Source of the DNA: Oscillospiraceae bacterium
Lineage (GTDB): Bacteria > Bacillota > Clostridia > Oscillospirales > Ruminococcaceae
DNA length: 41,152 nucleotides
Assembly: GCA_009786985.1 (NCBI GenBank)
Contig: WRGW01000106.1
Span: 1-41,152, forward strand
Reading direction: 5' to 3'
In this document: positions 36,701 to 41,152 of the stretch, piece after piece
Layout: each line of letters begins with the position of its first letter
Numbering within the stretch: position 1 is the first letter of the stretch
Translations under genes and position numbers: made by a program
The notes under the pieces: generated by a model
What the model saw: only the letters and a program-made list of their open reading frames with translations
The model's database searches: none
What the model was told of the DNA's origin: nothing

Positions 36701-36951
36701 AAATCGGTGCAATCAAGTACAAGAATGGAGTTCTGCACTTGAACGCTAACAAGCAAATTCACGGCATTCCAGAAGACGTGTGGACGTTTCGGATTGGTGG
36801 GTATCAAGTTCTTGATAAGTGGTTTAAGTCGCACAAGGGTGAAACGCTGACGATTGAGGATTTCGAGCATATCTGTAACGTGGCGGGGCTGTTGGCGGAG
36901 ACGATTAAGGTGCAGAAGGGGTTGCGGGGGTTGCACGTTGGGCATCTTTGA
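33727..36951 (+). CDS. Single-polypeptide restriction-modification enzyme (type IIG/ISP-like)
   Basis: A 1074-residue fused enzyme. The N-terminal PD-(D/E)xK nuclease has Asp56 (ENIDIKVW) and Glu76-Val-Lys78 (GVEVKKI). A helical linker follows to about 330. The N6-adenine methyltransferase core has motif X region FYTPYQAVQYLV, SAM motif I DPACGTGTF (from residue 400) and motif IV NPPY (530-533). The C-terminal third includes YRPFDNRYTYFTGRSKGFHC and FRIGGYQVLDKWFKS, like the target-recognition part of type ISP enzymes. There is no helicase block between nuclease and methylase, so it is closer to type IIG in layout. No partner gene is adjacent. It sits between a duplicated promoter and a broken dockerin tail, signs of insertion. 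Confidence 0.88.
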   Translation: MESHVQDYFEAVCEARKLGNIESTYTKPIADLLMNFGCITRDLSGERSRQAGENIDIKVWLEGAVITEIEPFAGVEVKKIGGIDKRARSQIKKEANLYGYAILTDNLSWQFWRAGEEKMYAGIQLIEELPNGELVLKQESVELFVTLVNDFFLQSPTKIKSSNKLAEYMAIHARTIRSVITGILKEDKDGLPLINDKQERLPMFPELHGLYSRIKMDLRPLLNTRSFADMYAQTIVYGLFIARYNDAKTKIFNRYEAIGKLKKESALLNRFFTHIASTEEHHPTLDAVVDKLCSLYQICDISALLDHENNGDTIVHFYENFLAFYDPELRKSLGVFYTPYQAVQYLVSMVDKLLIKEFGIEGGLSNNEQMQVTVPTEPYIHREKEHTTKKITVPRVAILDPACGTGTFHAEIIKYIKNTYFSGAKEPFYKDYILKENGLLSRIIGFEIMMTSYVVAHLKIRRTIYETLNNTPETLIPTNIYLTNTLTPPNTDVEQNGQMSLFDFSAAISDEAYKADTWKARRPIKVIIGNPPYLAASTTPFDISAYRMEADGVTKLQERNSKWLGDDYVKFYRFAERIINKNGEGILAFVSNNGFLDNPTFRGMRASLLRTFDKIFVVNLHGSANKQEKSPNGSKDENIFNIMQGVSLFVGVKTTTVEKWAKVYHCDLWGRREQKFRDLQEGDITFTEITPDSKMAYFIPQNNADNDSYEKGVSIAELLPVNVVGVVTARDSLCIKKTRKDIELVLKEFQTHDTERLRSQYNLGKDTRDWSVVGAQNDIAFLDGDIIQIAYRPFDNRYTYFTGRSKGFHCMPRGKVMKHILSSFQTPIGKNIGLIYARGDSTPNEFSMVSVSDKPIEARFTVAQTAGIAYVAPLYTYNKLEDCWQPNFNSDELAKLTQHMTFEPSAIEIFDYIYGILHDSTYRERFNEFLKRDFPRVPFINAPKSNESDFHVSETMFREYVKAGERLRKLHLMQEKVTAELRLEPNTSDDLEIGAIKYKNGVLHLNANKQIHGIPEDVWTFRIGGYQVLDKWFKSHKGETLTIEDFEHICNVAGLLAETIKVQKGLRGLHVGHL

Positions 36952-37040
36952 TTACCAATCCAGACGCTGAATCTCCATCAATCGCAGATGCACTGGCGAT
37001 TCTAAGACACCTTGTAGGATTACCGAGTGAATTGGATTAA
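36951..37040 (+). pseudogene. Orphan C-terminus of a dockerin-like protein
   Basis: Immediately after (overlapping by one base) the restriction-modification stop, in another frame, 29 codons read ITNPDAESPSIADALAILRH then LVGLPSELD and a stop. This matches the last dockerin half of the protein at 24729-25205 (DDAIQVLRYLVNLPSALD). No start or signal sequence is present, so it is the tail of a gene whose body has been lost or replaced. The terminator at 37058 probably belonged to it. Confidence 0.75.
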
Positions 37041-37057
37041 ACACAATATAAAATTAA

Positions 37058-37086
37058 CCCCGCTCTTGTAAAAATCAAGAGCGGGG
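37058..37086. terminator. Terminator between converging restriction-modification and pyk genes
   Basis: An 11-bp perfect GC-rich stem, CCCCGCTCTTG (37058-37068) with CAAGAGCGGGG (37076-37086), has a 7-nt loop. A/T-rich flanks on both sides suit either direction. Confidence 0.85.
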
Positions 37087-37122
37087 GTGATTTTATTATA
37101 ATCGTATATTAAACTATTTACT

Positions 37123-38889
37123 TTATTGCTCTGACAAATGCACAACACCACGACTTGCGTCCACCGAAACACGCATTCCATCGCGAAGTTTGGTTGTAGC
37201 ATCAAGTGCACCAACGATTACTGGTTTATCCAGAGTTAGCCCTACTACCGCTGCATGTGAATTTGTACCTTCTTCTTCGGTGATTACCGCCGCTGCTTGT
37301 TTGATTTGCGTCAAAATTGTATTAGAAGTTGTCGGAATCACAAGCACTTGTTCAGGTAAGAATTTTTCAAAAACTTCTTCTTCGTTATCACAAACGCAGA
37401 CTATTCCTTTTGATACGCCTTTACAAATACCAGTTCCACTTACTAGTGCATCGCCGATTAGATGAACAGTAATCATATTAGTAGTTCCACCAACTGGTAA
37501 ACCTGCAACAATCACCACTAAATCACCGTTTTTGATGTATCCCGCATCTTGACAAATTTGTTTACTTTTCTTTAGAAGCTCTTCGGTAGTTGGCATAAGT
37601 GGTATTGTCAGTGGATATACCCCCCACGAGAGCGATAAGTGACGTGCAACGTGTTCATCTAAGACGCAGGCGTAAATCGGGTGGTCAGGACGATATTTGC
37701 TGAGCATTCTTGCTGTTTTACCAGTTTTAGAGACTGTGATGATTGCATTCGCTTTGATTTCAGTAGAAGTCGAACACGCCGCATGGCAGAGTGCGTCGCT
37801 TATAGAAACATATTCATTATCAGAACGTCTGCGTTGAATAATACGCCTTGAAGTCTGGTTCTTTTCAGCATCAGCGATGATTGCTGCCATAGTACGCACA
37901 GCTTCAATAGGATATTTGCCTGCAGCCGTTTCACCAGAGAGCATCACTGCACTTGTTCCGTCGTATACAGCATTTGCAACATCACTAACTTCCGCACGTG
38001 TAGGGCGTGGATTATGAATCATGCTTTCAAGCATTTGTGTAGCAGTGATTACTGGTCGGCTTGAGTTGTAGCACATTTGAATCAATTTTTTCTGAATAGC
38101 AGGGAGTTTTGCTATATCAATCTCTACGCCCATATCTCCACGTGCAATCATAATTCCGTCAGATACCGAAAGAATTTCTTGGATATTTTCAACACCTTCA
38201 GCGTTTTCGATTTTTGCTATGATTTTTATATGTGTGCATTTATTAGCGTCAAGGACACGGCGAATGTCAAGAATGTCTTGCTTAGTGCTAACAAAACTCG
38301 CTGCTATGAAATCAAACCCAGTTTTAATCCCGAATTCAATGTCTTCTTTATCCTTTTTGCTCATGTAAGGGATGCTTAAACGAACGCTCGGAATGTTTAC
38401 GCCTTTGTTGCTTTTAGCAACCGCATTGTTCATAACTTTACATACAACGTCATTATCTTTGAATTCTACGACTTCCATTTCAATCAAACCGTCATCAAGT
38501 AAGATTCGTGTGCCGATTTTCACGTCTTTTGCAAGTGCTTTGTGTGTAATCGGACAGCCGTTTTCATCACCTTCAATTTCCTTATCAGTATATAAAGTGA
38601 ACAGCTGTCCTGCTTCGAGAACAACCTCTCTGTTACCATCTTTGTTTTTCTTGAAGTTTTTCAAGCGAGCGTCTGGACCTTTGGTGTCGAGAACAGTTCC
38701 GACATATACACCCATTTCTTCACGAATACGCTTGAGCTGTTCAAAACGTTTTTTATGGCTTTCGTGCGTTCCGTGCGAGAAATTGAATCGGGCTACATTC
38801 ATACCCGCTTTAATCATTCCTCTCAGCGTATCGTCTTCCGTAGTAGAAGGACCTACTGTACATACAATTTTAGTCTTTTTCATCATCAT
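37123..38889 (-). CDS. pyk: Pyruvate kinase with C-terminal phosphohistidine domain
   Basis: A 588-residue pyruvate kinase, the ATP-forming last step of glycolysis. It begins KKTKIVCTVGPSTTEDDTL, has ARFNFSHGTHESH (K+/ATP site), IIAKIENAEGVENIQEIL and the signature MIARGDMGVEI (near residue 245), then TATQMLESM. An extra 110 residues at the C-terminus (TNSHAAVVGLTLDKPVIVG) form a PEP-utiliser mobile domain with the phosphohistidine region, as in Bacillus Pyk. Three tandem ATG codons (38889, 38886, 38883) follow GGGG, and the true one is uncertain. It lies 17 bp after the amidase gene and is probably cotranscribed. Confidence 0.97.
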   Translation of the reverse strand: MMMKKTKIVCTVGPSTTEDDTLRGMIKAGMNVARFNFSHGTHESHKKRFEQLKRIREEMGVYVGTVLDTKGPDARLKNFKKNKDGNREVVLEAGQLFTLYTDKEIEGDENGCPITHKALAKDVKIGTRILLDDGLIEMEVVEFKDNDVVCKVMNNAVAKSNKGVNIPSVRLSIPYMSKKDKEDIEFGIKTGFDFIAASFVSTKQDILDIRRVLDANKCTHIKIIAKIENAEGVENIQEILSVSDGIMIARGDMGVEIDIAKLPAIQKKLIQMCYNSSRPVITATQMLESMIHNPRPTRAEVSDVANAVYDGTSAVMLSGETAAGKYPIEAVRTMAAIIADAEKNQTSRRIIQRRRSDNEYVSISDALCHAACSTSTEIKANAIITVSKTGKTARMLSKYRPDHPIYACVLDEHVARHLSLSWGVYPLTIPLMPTTEELLKKSKQICQDAGYIKNGDLVVIVAGLPVGGTTNMITVHLIGDALVSGTGICKGVSKGIVCVCDNEEEVFEKFLPEQVLVIPTTSNTILTQIKQAAAVITEEEGTNSHAAVVGLTLDKPVIVGALDATTKLRDGMRVSVDASRGVVHLSEQ

Positions 38890-38906
38890 CGCATTTACCC
38901 CATTTA

Positions 38907-40643
38907 TTATTTATTATTTTTCTTAACATAAAGATAACCTAAACCGACACCTGCACCAATTATTATAACAGATGCACCAGCTATAATTAGCCACCACATT
39001 CTGCTACCAGAATTGTCTTTGTTTTTATCATTGGAGTTGCTATTATAGTTTTCAGAATGGTCAGAGTCGGTCTCATTGTTTTCATAAACTTCATTATTTT
39101 CTTCGTTGTTATTTTCGTGAATATCATCTGGAGCTGATGCTTCGTGAGCCACTGGATTCCTTAGTGTACTGTTTAGATAAGCTAAAATTCCTTCAGATAA
39201 CGATTCTGCAATTAGCGCGAGATAATCGCTTTCTAACATTCGTTCATAGTCGACTGGATTGCACATAAAACCCATTTCAAATAGCATTGATGAGCCTGCG
39301 GTATGGCGTGCCATTGCGAAATTTCGCCTAATCACGTGTTCACTCCAGTTGTTTTCACTTGAATCAGAAGATTCAGCGGGTTTCCCGACACCGCGTTCGT
39401 TATATAAACGTTGTGCTACGTGAGATAAAATCTTATTCGCCGCTCTTTCTGATTGGTCTAAGGTGTAGAACATCAGCGGACCTTCTTCACTACGGAAGTT
39501 GTTATGAACCGGCATAGAATTGGCATGGATACTAATCAACAAATCGGGGAGGTTCGGATAATGCTCAGAATATTCAGTGCGCTCAAAATACCTCATACGT
39601 TCTAGTGCTGGGAAAGTCACTTCACTACAGGTATAGACTTGTAGAACATTGACACCGTGTTCTTGCAGATGCTCAGCTGTTAATTGCATTACGATAAGAT
39701 TAAAATCATACTCTACCGGACCCATTCGACCGAGTGGACCTAATGCCCCAGGGTCTGCTCCGCCGTGACCAGCATCGAGCATTACTAACGTGTCTTCAAG
39801 TCGAGTAGGTGGGTGTTTGAAACCTACTTTCATTTGATTATTGTCAACAAAAGTCACGTAATGTCCAATAATCGGCTTTTCGAGCCGAAAACTAAAATTA
39901 TTCATCTCTCCACTTAGGTGATACAGAATAATTTCGACTGAAAGCCCATCATCGTCTACATTTATTGTGTAGGGTGGGAGATAACTTTCGCTAAGTTCAA
40001 ACAAAACATAAGTGTATTTTTCTTCTGTATAAACCTCAAAATCGCCTACATAAAATTCTTCAAGCGGCGCAGGGAGGCGTTCAACTCGATTAGTAAAGAC
40101 ATAAGAACCGTCATGAATTATATACATATCATCATACTCAGCGACTATTCTGAACGACGTTCCGCGTGCTAGCGGCGTTCCATGGTTATTATCGTCATCG
40201 CCGTTGTAGAATCTTGAAAGGCTCGGACTCATAGCAATTCCGTAGGCATTCTGCAAGTATTCACGCCTAACTGGTGGAGTAGGTGTGGGTTCGACACGAT
40301 TCACAACAAGTTCATGCACATAGTTTCCATTCTGGAATACGAATATATTTTCGCCGTCTGCAATATTTACAAAAATTGAAAAGAAACCATTTTCTGTGGT
40401 GTAAACCTCCACTCCGTTTTTAAATAAAGGGAAAGAATTATTGCTTGCACCTAAAATGCTCATTCGGTCATGAACAGTTCTTGTTAGATAACCAGCATTA
40501 GCGTGAGGTAAAATAACAAAGCCAGCCTCAGGGTCACTTTCACATTCGAGAGTGATATCCCTCAAATTCCAGTCAAGCCCAAGACCAAATATTATTCCAA
40601 AAATCACTAACACAAAAGGAATTTTTCTAATTTTTTTTTTCAT
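38907..40643 (-). CDS. Membrane-anchored N-acetylmuramoyl-L-alanine amidase
   Basis: A 578-residue cell-wall hydrolase. An N-terminal signal anchor (KKKIRKIPFVLVIFGIIFGL) is followed by about 270 residues of beta-rich, SH3-like and AMIN-like sequence. The Amidase_3 catalytic domain follows (LVMLDAGHGGADPGA with the first zinc His, a Glu in GPVEYDFNL, LISIHANSMP with the second His, and SSMLFEMGFMCNP with the catalytic Glu). An Asn/Glu/Ser-rich linker leads to a C-terminal membrane segment (MWWLIIAGASVIIIGAGVG) and a basic end, so the protein is tethered at both ends if the signal is uncleaved. ATG 40643 is chosen because the signal begins there; it has no Shine-Dalgarno and lies 10 nt after the -10 box. 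Confidence 0.9.
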   Translation of the reverse strand: MKKKIRKIPFVLVIFGIIFGLGLDWNLRDITLECESDPEAGFVILPHANAGYLTRTVHDRMSILGASNNSFPLFKNGVEVYTTENGFFSIFVNIADGENIFVFQNGNYVHELVVNRVEPTPTPPVRREYLQNAYGIAMSPSLSRFYNGDDDNNHGTPLARGTSFRIVAEYDDMYIIHDGSYVFTNRVERLPAPLEEFYVGDFEVYTEEKYTYVLFELSESYLPPYTINVDDDGLSVEIILYHLSGEMNNFSFRLEKPIIGHYVTFVDNNQMKVGFKHPPTRLEDTLVMLDAGHGGADPGALGPLGRMGPVEYDFNLIVMQLTAEHLQEHGVNVLQVYTCSEVTFPALERMRYFERTEYSEHYPNLPDLLISIHANSMPVHNNFRSEEGPLMFYTLDQSERAANKILSHVAQRLYNERGVGKPAESSDSSENNWSEHVIRRNFAMARHTAGSSMLFEMGFMCNPVDYERMLESDYLALIAESLSEGILAYLNSTLRNPVAHEASAPDDIHENNNEENNEVYENNETDSDHSENYNSNSNDKNKDNSGSRMWWLIIAGASVIIIGAGVGLGYLYVKKNNK

Positions 40644-40652
40644 ATTAGTGAC

Positions 40653-40695
40653 TATTATACCATAAAAATCTGAATACGTCAAGCGAATTAAGATT
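40653..40695 (-). promoter_or_regulatory. 43-bp promoter repeat, copy B, driving the amidase-pyk operon
   Basis: On the minus strand TTGACG (40682-40677) and TATAAT (40659-40654) have a 17-bp spacer. It is the exact reverse complement of 33632-33674. The -10 ends 10 nt before the amidase ATG, so transcription should start within about 5 nt of the start codon. Confidence 0.92.
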
Positions 40696-40708
40696 TTTTT
40701 CACGGAAA

Positions 40709-40975
40709 TCAATTTTCCTGCCCCATCACCGACAAAATCTCATTGCACTCAAGTAAACAGTCAAACATAATTTTAGAAATAGTTCGTTTTATCCCGTTTT
40801 TTTCTTTATAAATTTTAATGCAGTTAAGTGCAATTTTGCGAGCCATATTCAGGTTATCCTGAATATTTTGGTCTTGCACACGGCAAGAATCCTCACCGAA
40901 ATGCACGTCCAAGAGCCAATGCATGACCTCAACCGACCACTCTAAACGCACATGATGAAGCAATTCATCAGCAGT
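40709..40975 (-). pseudogene. C-terminal remnant of an ISAs1-family transposase
   Basis: A frame of 88 codons after an in-frame stop reads TADELLHHVRLEWSVEVMHW, then LLDVHFGEDSCRVQDQNIQD and NLNMARKIALNCIKIYK. This is the C-terminal end of ISAs1 (H-repeat) transposases, whose family pattern is H-W-x-L-D-V-x-F-x-E-D with a conserved catalytic Glu region. The rest of the transposase (about 250-300 residues) is absent upstream, so it is a dead fragment. It ends 13 bp before the 43-bp repeat copy B. Confidence 0.8.
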
Positions 40976-41060
40976 CTAATCACGACTTGAAATGAAATAA
41001 TGCTGAATCGGTTATACTTAACTGGACAGGTTTGAGGTTTTCTTGATATATAATCGGGTG

Positions 41061-41089
41061 TGGACAAAATAAAAACTTTATGATATAAT
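41061..41089 (+). promoter_or_regulatory. Promoter near the right window edge
   Basis: TGGACA (41061-41066) and TATAAT (41084-41089) with a 17-bp spacer. The -10 ends 6 nt before an ATG, so the transcript could be leaderless. Confidence 0.6.
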
Positions 41090-41095
41090 AGAGTT

Positions 41096-41152
41096 ATGAA
41101 AACAATAAAAATAGACGAAAACCGTCGTTGCCCAAAGTGCAACAAAGTAACA
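41096..41152 (+). CDS. Start of a zinc-ribbon ORF, cut by window end
   Basis: Nineteen codons, MKTIKIDENRRCPKCNKVT, run off the window. CPKC suggests an N-terminal zinc ribbon, found in several transposase and regulator families. The neighbouring transposase remnant makes an insertion sequence gene plausible, but nothing more can be said. No Shine-Dalgarno is visible. Confidence 0.4.
   Translation, partial: MKTIKIDENRRCPKCNKVT

Noticed and set aside
40641-40712. Longer N-terminus of the amidase up to 40712
   Set aside because: The extension would be translated from the promoter sequence itself (the 43-bp repeat) and has no ribosome site.

Overview
The window reads like a chromosome segment of a low-GC, endospore-forming member of the Clostridia, probably near the Oscillospirales/Ruminococcaceae. 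This is inferred from gene content, not from a search. Supporting signs are a dipicolinate synthase subunit A gene, a YheC/YheD-type ATP-grasp gene, a type III glutamine synthetase, a pyruvate kinase with a C-terminal phosphohistidine domain, dockerin-like sequences, and the Firmicutes order sepF-divIVA-ileS-lspA-rluD. Several genes have sigma-A type promoters with exactly 17-bp spacers.

Layout. 1-825: 5' part of dpaA (minus). 1142-2919: promoter, long leader and pyrG. 3114-5358: a type II restriction-modification pair, a cytosine-5 methyltransferase and a HaeII-like endonuclease, with its own promoter and terminator. 5386-6203: repeat-rich accessory DNA with imperfect direct repeats, a possible small zinc-cluster gene, three tandem 63-64 bp hairpin repeats and a 17-bp-arm palindrome. 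6291-9600: glnN (GSIII), a small DUF1540 gene, guaD and tRNA-Pro(TGG). 9652-9811: a MITE-like fold-back element. 9898-10976: pfkA with its promoter (minus). 11006-15773: aspS-hisB-hisA-hisI-murD, tightly packed. 15807-19215: serC-serA and an ATP-grasp gene. 19453-24613 (minus): ileS, lspA, rluD and a HAD phosphatase. 24729-29547 (minus): an HlyD-like membrane protein, yggS, sepF, divIVA and a small secreted dockerin-like protein. 29556-33585 (minus): zapA-like, mutL and miaA. 33632-37040: a one-polypeptide restriction-modification enzyme followed by a dockerin gene tail. 37123-40695 (minus): a cell-wall amidase then pyk. 40709-41152: an ISAs1-type transposase remnant and the first codons of a zinc-ribbon ORF.

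How the genes fit together. The minus-strand block 19453-33585 is mostly division and envelope function (SepF, DivIVA, ZapA-like, LspA) mixed with translation and repair genes (IleS, RluD, MiaA, MutL), close to the classical Firmicutes arrangement downstream of the division and cell wall cluster. The plus-strand block 11-19 kb joins amino-acid synthesis (his, ser) to AspRS and MurD. Foreign DNA sits at three places: the HaeII-like system with the repeats after it, the 160-bp fold-back element beside tRNA-Pro, and the second restriction-modification gene.

The most unusual observations are: (i) a perfect 43-bp promoter repeat in inverted orientation upstream of both the second restriction-modification gene and the amidase gene; (ii) an amidase start codon only 10 nt after its -10 box, implying a leaderless transcript; (iii) the orphan C-terminus of a dockerin directly abutting the restriction-modification gene; (iv) four exact-length 40-residue repeats in the ZapA-like protein; and (v) the cluster of tandem hairpin repeats beside a 17-bp-arm palindrome. 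No clearly new multi-gene system was identified.
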